From the NCBI GenBank assembly GCA_016928995.1, contig JAFGJS010000006.1, positions 1 to 18,303 on the forward strand: a DNA stretch of 18,303 nt, given 5' to 3'. The translations under genes and the position numbers were made by a program. The DNA comes from Candidatus Sumerlaeota bacterium. Lineage in GTDB: Bacteria > Sumerlaeota > Sumerlaeia > JAFGJS01. How positions within the stretch are numbered: position 1 is the stretch's first letter; each line of letters starts with the position of its first letter. Shown piece after piece: positions 1 through 7,526 of the stretch. The notes beneath the pieces are model-generated. The model did no database searches, was not told where the DNA came from, and saw only the letters and a list, made by a program, of their open reading frames with translations.

Positions 1-1
1 C

Positions 2-73
2 CTGTTGCTGCTCGAACTCGCGCGAAGAAACGACGACTGGGACGAAATCTGGAGCGAACGCTTGGTAGCTTGA
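2..73 (+). CDS. C-terminal tail of an upstream protein, partial
   Basis: Reading from base 2 gives 23 codons ending in TGA at 71-73. The peptide begins with four leucines and ends DEIWSERLVA, an amphipathic, acidic and tryptophan-containing end that resembles a real protein C-terminus. The other two forward frames give basic or Cys/Thr-rich peptides that look less natural. It faces the reverse-strand gene that follows, with 61 bp between the two stops. The fragment is too short to assign a family. Confidence 0.35.
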   Translation: MLLLELARRNDDWDEIWSERLVA

Positions 74-134
74 TCAAGATGCGCCCTCCGCCGAAATCGC
101 AAGGATTTCCACGGATGACGACAAAATCAAGCGC

Positions 135-965
135 TTAAATCGTGGGCCAGCAGCGCCGAAGGTAATCGATGCTCCCCTGCGCGCATTGTTCTGGACTGGC
201 GCCATTGGAGTTAAACGCCTCGACTGAAATCCATCCGTCCCAGCCGATGTCATTCAATGCGGCGGCGATGGGGCCGTACTCCACATCGCCCGTGCCGGGA
301 CCAGACATATTCGGATCGTTGGCGTGAAAATGCCCCAGCCATTCGAGCGGAACGCTGCGGATGGAATCCTCGATGGGACGGGATTCCGAGGACATCGCCT
401 TGACATCCAGATGCAAGCGGCAATTGGGATGATTGATTTCCCGAACGAGTTTCAGCCCTTCCGCCGTGGTGTTGATGAAGTTCGTCTCCACAGGACCAAG
501 CGGTTCAAAACAGAGCGTAATACCCCGGTCGGCGATGTGCGGCAAGATGTTAATTAGATTGGTTTTGGCCAACTCCCAGCCCTCATCAAACGTCTGACTG
601 TCCTTGATCATGCGCTGGCGGGGCGAGCCGTTGACCATGATCCGGCCGCCGAGTTCCGCGCAACAATCAGCCAGACGGTGATAGTGATCATAGGTGCGTT
701 GAGTCGTCTCTGCGTCCATGGCGAGCAGATCGAATCCATCGCGCAGCAGGCAATGCAGACCGACGCAGACCATGCCATTGTCTTCGATGCTGCGGCGATA
801 TTCATGGTGACGCGCAGGCGACAGGCTCTCGAACGCCGCGTCCAGCGTGTGCGGCGCGATTTCCACGCCATGATACCCCATACGAGCGATGATGCGGCAG
901 ACTTCGGCGAAATCCTGTTCGGCTCCTCCTTCGTTAAATAGTATGTTGCAGATGGCGAATTTCAT
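135..965 (-). CDS. sugar phosphate isomerase/epimerase-like TIM-barrel protein
   Basis: A 276-residue protein of the xylose-isomerase-like TIM-barrel family (AP_endonuc_2 fold), which includes hydroxypyruvate isomerases, ketose 3-epimerases and inosose dehydratases. The family uses a divalent metal held by two acidic residues, a histidine and a C-terminal glutamate. Matching positions are visible: Glu154 in CFEPLG, Asp187 in LHLDVKAM, His214 in GHFHAND and Glu249 in WISVEAF. The N-terminus MKFAICN is a usual first strand, and the length is typical. There is no signal peptide, so it should be cytoplasmic. It is divergently transcribed from lipA, and a possible promoter lies about 35 bp upstream. 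An AGGA lies about 10 nt before the ATG. No sugar catabolism gene is next to it, so the substrate cannot be named. The family is confident; the exact reaction is unknown. Confidence 0.85.
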   Translation of the reverse strand: MKFAICNILFNEGGAEQDFAEVCRIIARMGYHGVEIAPHTLDAAFESLSPARHHEYRRSIEDNGMVCVGLHCLLRDGFDLLAMDAETTQRTYDHYHRLADCCAELGGRIMVNGSPRQRMIKDSQTFDEGWELAKTNLINILPHIADRGITLCFEPLGPVETNFINTTAEGLKLVREINHPNCRLHLDVKAMSSESRPIEDSIRSVPLEWLGHFHANDPNMSGPGTGDVEYGPIAAALNDIGWDGWISVEAFNSNGASPEQCAQGSIDYLRRCWPTI

Positions 966-1000
966 GGTTTTCCAGTCCTAGATTCATGTTTATTGCGCTC

Positions 1001-1030
1001 ATTCAAGGCGGATTCATCGCGGCTTGTCAA
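1001..1030 (-). promoter_or_regulatory. putative sigma70-type promoter for the TIM-barrel gene
   Basis: On the reverse strand, a perfect TTGACA (complement of 1025-1030) is followed after 18 bp by TTGAAT (complement of 1001-1006, 4 of 6 consensus matches). Transcription would start just upstream of the ATG at 965 and give a short leader. The prediction is by eye only. Confidence 0.4.
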
Positions 1031-1050
1031 ACAGAACGGCGCTTTTCTCA

Positions 1051-1079
1051 TTGAAAGCCATGCGCGACGGGCATAGAAT
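1051..1079 (+). promoter_or_regulatory. putative sigma70-type promoter for lipA
   Basis: TTGAAA at 1051-1056 (5 of 6 matches) and TAGAAT at 1074-1079 (5 of 6) are separated by 17 bp, the ideal spacing. A transcript would begin near 1086, just before the GGAG at 1103 and the TTG at 1114. This argues against any start codon upstream of 1086 for lipA. Confidence 0.55.
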
Positions 1080-1102
1080 CAGAGCTTCAATATCGGGGAT
1101 CT

Positions 1103-1106
1103 GGAG
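1103..1106 (+). promoter_or_regulatory. ribosome binding site that decides the lipA start
   Basis: GGAG sits 7 nt before a TTG at 1114-1116. The in-frame upstream candidates, TTG at 1024 and ATG at 1060, have no comparable site and lie at or before the predicted promoter. Confidence 0.55.
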
Positions 1107-1113
1107 AGCGGCA

Positions 1114-1998
1114 TTGGCACAAGTGAAGGATCGAAAACCTATAACAAAATTGCGGGATGCGCCGTGGCTTAAGGTGCGGTTGGACCTGGGTAAGCGCTTT
1201 CATCAAACCGCGCAGGCCCTCGGGCATGGCGATGCGCTGAATACCGTGTGCGTGGAGGCGGCATGCCCGAACCGGCACGAGTGCTGGTCCGCTGGAACGG
1301 CGACATTCATGATCCTGGGCGACACCTGCACGCGCGCATGCAAATTCTGCAATGTGAAGACCGGCAAACCTGCGTCGCCAGATCCACATGAACCGAAACA
1401 ATTAGCTGAGGCGGCCCGGACCATGGGCATCCGGTATTGCGTGATCACATCGGTGGATCGTGACGACTTGCCGGACAAAGGGGCGGAGCACTTTGGTTTA
1501 TGCATGGACGCCTTGCGCGAAGCCGTGCCTGGCATCCGGATTGAATTGCTGACGCCGGACTTCAAGCATCAAGAGGAGCAGGCGATCGAACGGCTGAAAC
1601 TGCGCGCGCCGTTCATCTGGGGCCATAATATCGAAACTGTGCCGCGGCTGTATCAAACCGCGCGCCGGGGTTCATCCTACGAAGGATCGCTCCGTTTGCT
1701 GCGGCTGGCCGGGGAGATCCATGAGAGCATCAAGACGAAATCATCGCTGATGGTGGGGCTGGGCGAAACACAGAACGAGGTGGTCGATGTGATGCGCGAC
1801 CTGCACGCCCAAGGCGTACGGCGGATGAACATCGGCCAGTATCTGCGGCCGACGCGCCAGCATCTGGAAGTCGTGGAGTATCATCCGCCGGAATACTTCG
1901 ATGAGCTCAAGGCCGCCGCGCTCGAAATCGGCTTCAAGGTCGTGCGCTCTGGCCCGCTGGTGCGCAGTTCCTATCACGCGCACGAGGACGGAGAGTAA
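1114..1998 (+). CDS. lipA: lipoyl synthase
   Basis: Radical SAM enzyme that inserts two sulfurs into octanoyl groups bound to E2 or GcvH domains, giving the lipoyl cofactor. Both [4Fe-4S] cysteine sets are present. The auxiliary cluster has Cys46, Cys51 and Cys57 ([12 protein letters not shown], spacing C-x4-C-x5-C). The radical SAM cluster has Cys72, Cys76 and Cys79 (CTRACKFC). The RSSYHA serine motif that ligates the auxiliary cluster is at 284-289. [10 protein letters not shown] and ITSVDRDDL are family hallmarks. TTG 1114 is chosen (294 residues) because it has an SD and follows the predicted promoter; the open frame extends to TTG 1024 (324 residues), but those extra 30 residues do not resemble LipA. 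GTG 1123 is another possible start. The stop is 2 bp before the macrodomain gene, so the two are probably co-transcribed. No lipB or lplA is in the window. Confidence 0.95.
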   Translation: MAQVKDRKPITKLRDAPWLKVRLDLGKRFHQTAQALGHGDALNTVCVEAACPNRHECWSAGTATFMILGDTCTRACKFCNVKTGKPASPDPHEPKQLAEAARTMGIRYCVITSVDRDDLPDKGAEHFGLCMDALREAVPGIRIELLTPDFKHQEEQAIERLKLRAPFIWGHNIETVPRLYQTARRGSSYEGSLRLLRLAGEIHESIKTKSSLMVGLGETQNEVVDVMRDLHAQGVRRMNIGQYLRPTRQHLEVVEYHPPEYFDELKAAALEIGFKVVRSGPLVRSSYHAHEDGE

Positions 1999-2000
1999 GC

Positions 2001-2540
2001 ATGGCCTCTGCATGCAATGATCGCATTGAATTGATACTTGGCGACATCACCCGGCTGGAGGTGGATGCGATCGTCAATGCCGCCAATCAATCGTTGCTGG
2101 GCGGCGGCGGCGTAGACGGAGCGATACACCGGGCGGCGGGACCGGATTTGCTGGAAGAGTGCCGCAAACTGAACGGCTGCCGGACGGGCGAGGCGAAAAT
2201 CACCGGAGGGCATCAGCTGCGGGCGAAATATGTGATCCATACGGTCGGACCGGTCTGGGGCGGCGGAACTCGCGGCGAGGCGGCTCTGCTGGCTTCATGC
2301 TATCGCACGAGCCTGGCGCTGGCTGCGGAGCGCCAGCTGCAATCCGTGGCCTTTCCGGCGATCAGCTGTGGCGTATATGGGTATCCCTGGCGCGATGCGG
2401 CGATGATCGCCGTGCGTGAGGTCTGCGCATTTCTGAAGGAAAATCCGGAGCCGCAAAAAGTGATTTTCTGCTGCTTCGACCATGAAATGTTCGAAATTTA
2501 CCAAGGCACACTAGCCGACGCTGACGCGGGTAGGATTTAG
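2001..2540 (+). CDS. macrodomain protein, probable ADP-ribosyl or O-acetyl-ADP-ribose hydrolase
   Basis: A 179-residue single-domain macro protein of the MacroD/YmdB type, close to the usual 175-180 residues. Visible motifs are [16 protein letters not shown] (15-29), the catalytic and ribose-binding loop [14 protein letters not shown] (34-47) with Asn29 and Asp39 in the expected places, and the phosphate loop [11 protein letters not shown] (119-129). Family members hydrolyse O-acetyl-ADP-ribose and remove mono-ADP-ribose from acidic residues. The ATG lies 2 bp after the lipA stop and its SD (GGAG) is inside the end of lipA, indicating translational coupling. It lacks the Cys/His insertion typical of the zinc-containing macrodomains found in sirtuin-lipoate operons. 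The family and likely hydrolase activity are firm; its physiological target is not known. Confidence 0.9.
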   Translation: MASACNDRIELILGDITRLEVDAIVNAANQSLLGGGGVDGAIHRAAGPDLLEECRKLNGCRTGEAKITGGHQLRAKYVIHTVGPVWGGGTRGEAALLASCYRTSLALAAERQLQSVAFPAISCGVYGYPWRDAAMIAVREVCAFLKENPEPQKVIFCCFDHEMFEIYQGTLADADAGRI

Positions 2541-3077
2541 TTATCTCCCGTTAATCCATCCTTTTGCCCCGAAATCAATCGAGATCATCGGATAAAGATC
2601 CCGTTAAATTCTTGACGCGCTCCTATAATACAAGATAAAATATCATTGAAATCTTTAGGAATGGGATCAAAAAGAAAAGAAGAAAAAAAGACATAGTCGG
2701 CGTTGTTTGTTAACTTTAGGCGCTATACCCGTGCACAAAAAAGCGCTGACATTATGATTTGTTCAAAATTTGTCGATGGTGAAGAGAGGGTGGTTCAATG
2801 CTGGTCTGTCAATCAGGCACAGCGTAGCGGGTTTGTTGAGAGGGGGGGGCCTTCAAAGTGTGCCTGTGGTGTATTTTACTGCGAGTCGTTCCAGAAGAGA
2901 TATGCAAAGTGCGTCGCTCCGTTCTTTAATTTGCCGGAGCGCGGCTAATTCGCTGTTAACGGAGCGTCGAAGTGAAGCGTTGCGCGAAAAGCCAAAAAAA
3001 TCATAAAGGATGCCATCAACGTTGAATCGTTCAATGGCGTGAGGTTTTTAATATTTAGTTTGTATTCCGGAGTATCA
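2541..3077. other. long AT-rich intergenic region, no convincing gene
   Basis: This 537-bp stretch separates the macrodomain gene from the kinase. It contains a possible promoter, a purine-rich tract around 2671-2692, a run of eight G at 2842-2849, and a 7-bp hairpin at 3020-3036 (CGTTGAA, loop TCG, TTCAATG with one G-T pair) just before the kinase. Open frames at 2703-2948 and 2770-3006 overlap each other in different frames, have no SD and show no recognisable family. It may be a long leader or a decayed gene. Confidence 0.4.
2612..2641 (+). promoter_or_regulatory. possible promoter upstream of the kinase
   Basis: TTGACG at 2612-2617 and TAAAAT at 2636-2641 are each 5 of 6 matches to consensus, with an 18-bp spacer. 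If used, it leaves a leader of over 400 nt before the kinase start, so its target is uncertain. Confidence 0.3.
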
Positions 3078-4682
3078 ATGCTGGAGATTGACACAAATTC
3101 ATCGAATCAATATATCGGTCGCTATCAAGTTCTTTCTCTTTTGGGCGAAGGAGCGATGGGTCGAGTGTATCGCGCGCTCGATCCGCAATTGGATCGGGAA
3201 GTGGCGATTAAAATCGTCGCTCCGCCATCGTCATTAAGCGCTCAACAGCAACGGTTGCTCAGGGAAAGCCTGTTGAAGGAAGGGCGTTTGGCGGCGCGGT
3301 TGAATGACCGCGGCATCGTGCAAGTATACGACGTGGGTGAATATGAAAACACGCCGTTCATCGTGCTGGAGCTGATTGAAGGCAAGCATCTCCGCTCGAT
3401 TCTGAAAGACACTCCTGATTTAGACTTCGATTTTACGATTAACGTGCTGCACGGAACGCTTCGCGCCATCGCTTACGCCCATTCACAAGACATTGTGCAC
3501 CTGGATCTGAAGCCGGCCAACATCATGGTGCTGCCGAACGGCGGCATACGCGTGATGGACTTCGGCATTTCGAAGTCCAAAGCCGACTTGAAACTTCCCG
3601 GCAACAACATCATGGGGTCGCCGCTCTACATGTCGCCGGAGCAGCTCGTAGGCATGCAGCTCGACGCACGCGCGGATGTCTGGTCGCTGGGAGTCGTGGC
3701 GTATCAAATGATCGCAGGGGCCCTCCCGTTCGACGGCGAGAGTTACGATGCGCTGCGGTTGAAGATCCTCAACGATCCGCCTCCGATGGAGCGCTTGCAG
3801 GAGACGCTGGATCCGGAGTTCTGCGCATTCCTGCAAACGGCGCTGAGCAAATCCGCGGATGAACGTTTTTCCGACGCGCAGCACATGCTGGACATCCTGG
3901 ATTCGATCCTGGAGCGCGTCACGCGTTCGGCGACTTACACGGAAGGTGCGATTGTGTTTTGGCCGCCGAACAACGCCGGTGTGTTTTGCCGGCCGGATCG
4001 TATCAACAACGGCGATCAAGTGATGCAGCTGCTGCCCGGCGGCAAAATGGAGATGATCCATATCAATCTGAACGACCAGCGGGGCCTGCATATCGGCCAG
4101 CTGCCGCGTGGAATTTTCCGCCGCATGCGCGATGCGGGAGAATGGAGCCACGGCACGGTGGCTTACCACCTGTTCAGCGAGCGCGATCAGGATCGCATTC
4201 CCGCAGCGGAGACGGAATCGCACATCACGGAGACTTTCCGGAAACACGCGACGGATTTCAGCATTCAGCGCAAGGTGATCGCGCGCAAGCAAGCTGAAGA
4301 GCGCCGGGAATCGGGCGATTCATCATTCACTCCGCCGCCGGATGACAATGGCCGTTCGCGACATGCAACCCCGATTGAGAAATCCAGGACCGTAAAGCGT
4401 TCCAGCGGCGCGGGCAAGAAAATCGATAAGAGTTCGCTCCCCTTGCTTGTGCGGGGCATGCGTTTTTCAATTTCGTTCAATGACCGCTCGTGGAATGCGG
4501 TGTATTGGGGCGAGGACTTGCAGGGGATGGTGATCGCCCATGAACACGCGGGAAAGTGGTCGTTGATGCACATGGATCTCGCCCGTTTCCGCGACAGCCT
4601 GAAGACGCATGGGATGATGCCGAGTCCGGAATTGCGCGAGCTTGAGAAAACGATGATTCAAAGCGGCGCTGTGCGTTTCTAA
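3078..4682 (+). CDS. Hanks-type serine/threonine protein kinase, non-RD, with unusual C-terminal half
   Basis: 534 residues. The N-terminal kinase domain (about 15-280) has the glycine loop GEGAMG (23-28), Lys45 in VAIKIV, an alpha-C glutamate near 68, HLDLKPAN (141-148, catalytic Asp143), DFG (161-163), the activation segment end SPE (186-188) and DVWSLG (200-205). The residue before the catalytic Asp is Leu rather than Arg, so it is a non-RD kinase, a class often not regulated by activation-loop phosphorylation. No transmembrane segment follows, unlike PknB-type receptors, so it should be cytosolic. Residues 290-534 match no domain I know. Two segments, about 300-340 and 473-510, look like copies of one module, joined by a charged, proline-rich linker (about 400-455). 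ATG 3078 is chosen because GGAG lies 5 nt upstream; the frame also extends to GTG 3039. The gene stands alone. Confidence 0.93.
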   Translation: MLEIDTNSSNQYIGRYQVLSLLGEGAMGRVYRALDPQLDREVAIKIVAPPSSLSAQQQRLLRESLLKEGRLAARLNDRGIVQVYDVGEYENTPFIVLELIEGKHLRSILKDTPDLDFDFTINVLHGTLRAIAYAHSQDIVHLDLKPANIMVLPNGGIRVMDFGISKSKADLKLPGNNIMGSPLYMSPEQLVGMQLDARADVWSLGVVAYQMIAGALPFDGESYDALRLKILNDPPPMERLQETLDPEFCAFLQTALSKSADERFSDAQHMLDILDSILERVTRSATYTEGAIVFWPPNNAGVFCRPDRINNGDQVMQLLPGGKMEMIHINLNDQRGLHIGQLPRGIFRRMRDAGEWSHGTVAYHLFSERDQDRIPAAETESHITETFRKHATDFSIQRKVIARKQAEERRESGDSSFTPPPDDNGRSRHATPIEKSRTVKRSSGAGKKIDKSSLPLLVRGMRFSISFNDRSWNAVYWGEDLQGMVIAHEHAGKWSLMHMDLARFRDSLKTHGMMPSPELRELEKTMIQSGAVRF

Positions 4683-5006
4683 GCCTCTCTCCCCTATTCT
4701 CAAATCTCATCACAACCATCTTACCGCCGATCATCTTTCGCATGAAAAAAGTCCGTGCGACGGATAATACTTGATCTTTCACTTCACTCGCCCGAAAAAA
4801 AGACGTGCGCGGCTAGAGCATTTCTCGAAAGAAATGGCGTAATGGGTAGGGGCGATTGTCCCCAATCGCCCGCAACGGACGGTTGAGGACAACCATCCCT
4901 ACCGCGTGATGACGCAAAAACTTTCAAGAATCGCTATAGATGACCGTTCCGCGAATTGCGGATTGTGGCGGCGGCATAATTTTATTTGGATGCAACTCAG
5001 CGGACG
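4683..5006. other. intergenic region holding a REP-like element
   Basis: This 324-bp gap lies between the kinase and the glycosyltransferase operon. The main content is the palindromic element at 4844-4903. A small inverted repeat, TCCGC-GAATT-GCGGA, lies at 4948-4962. No clear promoter for the operon could be picked: TATAGA at 4935-4940 and CATAAT at 4975-4980 lack good -35 partners. No rho-independent terminator follows the kinase. Confidence 0.45.
4844..4903. repeat. REP-like palindromic element with nested hairpins
   Basis: The outer arms GGTAGGG (4845-4851) and CCCTACC (4897-4903) are perfect complements. Inside are an 8-9 bp hairpin, GGCGATTG (4851-4858) with CAATCGCC (4863-4870), and a second, GGTTG (4881-4885) with CAACC (4890-4894). 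The result can fold as a three-way junction on either strand. Such structure without coding capacity is typical of dispersed intergenic REP/MITE-like families. Only one copy is seen here, so the family status is inferred. Confidence 0.6.
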
Positions 5007-5753
5007 ATGACGAATCCAATCGATCAAGTGGAAATCAGCGTAGTTTGCCCGATCTATAACGAGGCGGCGAACGTTGAACCTTTGCTGGCCGAATTGGCCA
5101 AGGCGCTGGAAGCATCCGGCCGGACGTTCGAGACGTTGTGCGTGGACGACGCCAGCGATGATGACAGCGTCGCGCGGCTGAAGGCGGCCCAGACGGATCG
5201 GCCGTGGCTGCGGGTGATCCGGCACACGAAACGCAGCGGACAAAGCGCGGCGATTCTTTCGGGCTATCGCGAAGCGCTAGGATCGATTGTCGTTTCGATG
5301 GACGCCGATTTGCAATACGACTGCGGCGACATCTTGCGCCTGGCGGATGCGCTGGAACAACGCGGCGTGGACGCTGTGGCCGGGATCCGCGCCAAACGGC
5401 AGGATTCCACGGCGAAGAAGATTTCCTCGAAGCTGGCCAACGCCTATCGGCGCTGGGTGACTTCGGACGACACGACGGATGCGGGATGTGCTTTCCGGGC
5501 AATCCGGCGCGAGGCACTGAGGGAACTGATCCCCTTCAACGGTCTGCATCGTTTCCTGCCGCTGGTGTTGAAGGCGCAGGGCTTCCGTGTCGCGGAGATC
5601 GAAGTGGCGCATCGTCAGCGCACGCGCGGCGTTTCGAAATACGGCATTCATAACCGGCTCTGGCGAGGACTTGCTGATTGCATGGCGATGCGCTGGTATA
5701 AAAAACGCGCGTTTCCGGCCATGCGCATCAGCAAAAATCATGGCGAACATTGA
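5007..5753 (+). CDS. family 2 glycosyltransferase, polyprenyl-phosphate sugar synthase-like
   Basis: 248 residues of GT-A fold resembling the DPM1/ArnC branch of GT2, which moves a sugar from a nucleotide donor to a polyprenyl phosphate on the cytoplasmic membrane face. Seen are the first strand SVVCPIYNE (11-19), the nucleotide-binding VDDASDD (46-52), the metal-binding DADLQ (99-103), and the acceptor-side TRGVSKYG motif typical of this branch. No transmembrane helices follow, so it is the short, soluble-catalytic type. The ATG at 5007 fits the family N-terminus; an in-frame TTG at 4986 adds seven residues. Neither has a strong SD. The stop overlaps the next gene by 14 bp, and that neighbour is a PMT_2-like transferase, the expected downstream user of a lipid-linked sugar. 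The sugar transferred cannot be told from sequence. Confidence 0.88.
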   Translation: MTNPIDQVEISVVCPIYNEAANVEPLLAELAKALEASGRTFETLCVDDASDDDSVARLKAAQTDRPWLRVIRHTKRSGQSAAILSGYREALGSIVVSMDADLQYDCGDILRLADALEQRGVDAVAGIRAKRQDSTAKKISSKLANAYRRWVTSDDTTDAGCAFRAIRREALRELIPFNGLHRFLPLVLKAQGFRVAEIEVAHRQRTRGVSKYGIHNRLWRGLADCMAMRWYKKRAFPAMRISKNHGEH

Positions 5754-7494
5754 AATTCCCCACATCGAAGAGCTCTCATCCTACCAGACGCGCCATGCAG
5801 TATGGCTGTTGCTGATCGTCTGGGCGGCTTTTTTTCTGGCGCAGATGCTGGCGCCGTCGAACCTGATGGATAATGATCAGGAGCGTCCGGCTGCGTATGT
5901 GCTGGATGTGACGCGCAACGGGCATTGGGCTTGCCAGCGCGATGAGGCTGGAGACGTGGCGTCGAAACCGCCGCTATACACCTGGCTGGCCGCGTTGACC
6001 ACGCTGCCATTCGGCAAGATCAACCTATTCGCTATATATCTTCCCAGCGCGCTATCCGTGCTGGGAACGACGTTGCTGATCTTTTACGCCGGCAGGCGCT
6101 GGTTCAATCCAGGCGCGGGTTTATGCGCGGCGTATATCTATTTGCTTTCGTCCACTTCCTTGAAGCAAGTTGCGCTCGCGCGGAACGATCCGGTTTTCAC
6201 GTTCACGGTCACGCTGACGTGGGTGTTTCTATTGCATAACTGGCTGAACGGCGGCAGGCGCTGGATTGCATTCTGGTTTGCGGCGGCGGCGGCGACATTG
6301 ACCAAAGGGCCGCTTGGATTGGTTTTCGCTTCAGGGGGGCTTTGGGCTTTGTTATGGGAACGGCGATGCGAGGATCGTCCCCGGAATTGGGTACGTCCGG
6401 CGATCAACCTTGCCGGCGCGGCGTTTTTTCTGGGCGTCACGCTGGGATGGGTCATCCTCGCGTATAAGCACACCGGACAGAATTTCATCGACAAAGTTTT
6501 AGTGCGCGAGCTGGCCGGTCACGCGGTGAGCGGAGTGGAACGCTCCTTTGAGTGGGACGATGCGCCCAAGCCCTTCCTGTACTTCCTCTCGCGTTTTGCT
6601 CCGTGGAGTTTGATCGCGCTGCTTGGATTCTGGCGCACGGTCCGGCAGCCTGCCGGCGATGCGGATGAACGACGCGCTGAACGTTTTCTCTTTACGTATT
6701 TCTTCTGGGGGATGCTGCTGCTGACGCTCGCCTCGCACAAGCGCGCCGATCTGAATTTCCCGCTGCTGCCGGCCGCGGCGCTGCTGGCCGGCCGCGAGAT
6801 CGAACGCTGGCTACACGCTATCCGTCCGGGCCGGGTGATGCTCTACGCTTTAGCGGCGGCTTTGCTGCTCGCCGTCGTCAGTTTCGCCTATCTCCGCGAT
6901 GAACGTCTGCGAAAAGTTCATGTGCGTCAGACTCAGCTCGTCATTGAACTTGCGCGACGCCTGACCGAAACCGGCGGAGCCGAGTTTCCGGTGAACCATT
7001 TTTACAATGCGCCGTTCGCCGCGCAATTCTTCCTCAACACCATGCGCCCCGAATTGACCGTGGAAGAATCGCTTGAGCTGCTTCGAGGGCCGCTGCCCGC
7101 GTACGTGCTTTGCTGGCGCGAGGATCCGCTTTGGTGGAGCGTGCGGCAAAATCCGAAAATTCACGAAGCACTCACACTTGGTGAATCCAGTGAGCCCCAG
7201 CTATGCTTGCTCAGCAACCAGCCGGATTTGCGGCCGCCCGAATCGTTTGCCTTGATTTTGAAGCCGTGGAAGATTTATGTTGAGCATGCCCGGTTAAAGC
7301 GAGCGGACATACAGGAAATCGTTGTCGAACCGCTTTCGGACGAGTGGCGCTTAGAAATCTGCAACGGGAGCGGTACTACTGCGAAATTCCGCCTAGGCAT
7401 CGCCAATGAGCATGGAGTGGAAATCCATACACGTCAAGCAGCGCCGGGGAGCTCGTACGAATTCAAGAACTCTGGCGCGCCTGACGCGATATGA
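5740..7494 (+). CDS. membrane glycosyltransferase, PMT_2/ArnT-like (GT39/GT83 type)
   Basis: 584 residues with about ten predicted membrane spans in the first 385 residues, then a soluble, probably extracytoplasmic C-terminal domain (about 390-584). Family members transfer a sugar from a polyprenyl-phosphate donor to protein or lipid outside the membrane. Visible motifs are the acidic first loop DNDQE (44-48), KPPLYTWL (76-83), ARND (147-150), TKGP (188-191) and KRADLNFPLLP (334-344), all placed as in ArnT-like enzymes. ATG 5740 is chosen because it gives a short cytoplasmic N-terminus before the first helix; the open frame runs upstream to 5587, but that part lies inside the GT2 gene. It overlaps the GT2 stop by 14 bp and ends in an ATGA overlap with a small upstream frame of the next gene. 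The acceptor is unknown. Confidence 0.9.
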   Translation: MANIEIPHIEELSSYQTRHAVWLLLIVWAAFFLAQMLAPSNLMDNDQERPAAYVLDVTRNGHWACQRDEAGDVASKPPLYTWLAALTTLPFGKINLFAIYLPSALSVLGTTLLIFYAGRRWFNPGAGLCAAYIYLLSSTSLKQVALARNDPVFTFTVTLTWVFLLHNWLNGGRRWIAFWFAAAAATLTKGPLGLVFASGGLWALLWERRCEDRPRNWVRPAINLAGAAFFLGVTLGWVILAYKHTGQNFIDKVLVRELAGHAVSGVERSFEWDDAPKPFLYFLSRFAPWSLIALLGFWRTVRQPAGDADERRAERFLFTYFFWGMLLLTLASHKRADLNFPLLPAAALLAGREIERWLHAIRPGRVMLYALAAALLLAVVSFAYLRDERLRKVHVRQTQLVIELARRLTETGGAEFPVNHFYNAPFAAQFFLNTMRPELTVEESLELLRGPLPAYVLCWREDPLWWSVRQNPKIHEALTLGESSEPQLCLLSNQPDLRPPESFALILKPWKIYVEHARLKRADIQEIVVEPLSDEWRLEICNGSGTTAKFRLGIANEHGVEIHTRQAAPGSSYEFKNSGAPDAI

Positions 7495-7514
7495 ACCGGC
7501 GGTTTAAACTTTTG

Positions 7515-7521
7515 AAGGAGG
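7515..7521 (+). promoter_or_regulatory. strong ribosome binding site that decides the propeller gene start
   Basis: AAGGAGG lies 5 nt before ATG 7527. It outranks the in-frame ATG at 7491, which overlaps the preceding stop. Starting at 7527 also exposes a clean signal peptide. Confidence 0.75.
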
Positions 7522-7526
7522 CCAGA

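Noticed and set aside
2612-2629. TTGACG followed by a perfect TATAAT
   Set aside because: The two boxes are only 6 bp apart, far too close for one sigma70 promoter. The pairing with TAAAAT at 2636 (18-bp spacer) was kept instead.
2703-3006. Two overlapping forward frames (2703-2948 and 2770-3006) as genes
   Set aside because: No SD, no family resemblance and mutual overlap in different frames. Retained only as a question about the G8 tract.
3020-3047. Hairpin followed by a short T run as a rho-independent terminator
   Set aside because: The stem is AT-rich with a G-T pair, six bases separate it from only five T, and no gene ends nearby. It is more likely leader structure or chance.
3483-4292. 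269-codon reverse open frame inside the kinase gene
   Set aside because: It is opposite a well-supported kinase domain, is Arg/His-rich and has no family resemblance.
5587-5739. Upstream extension of the PMT_2-like transferase
   Set aside because: This segment lies wholly inside the GT2 gene in another frame, and the extra residues are basic and unlike the family N-terminus.
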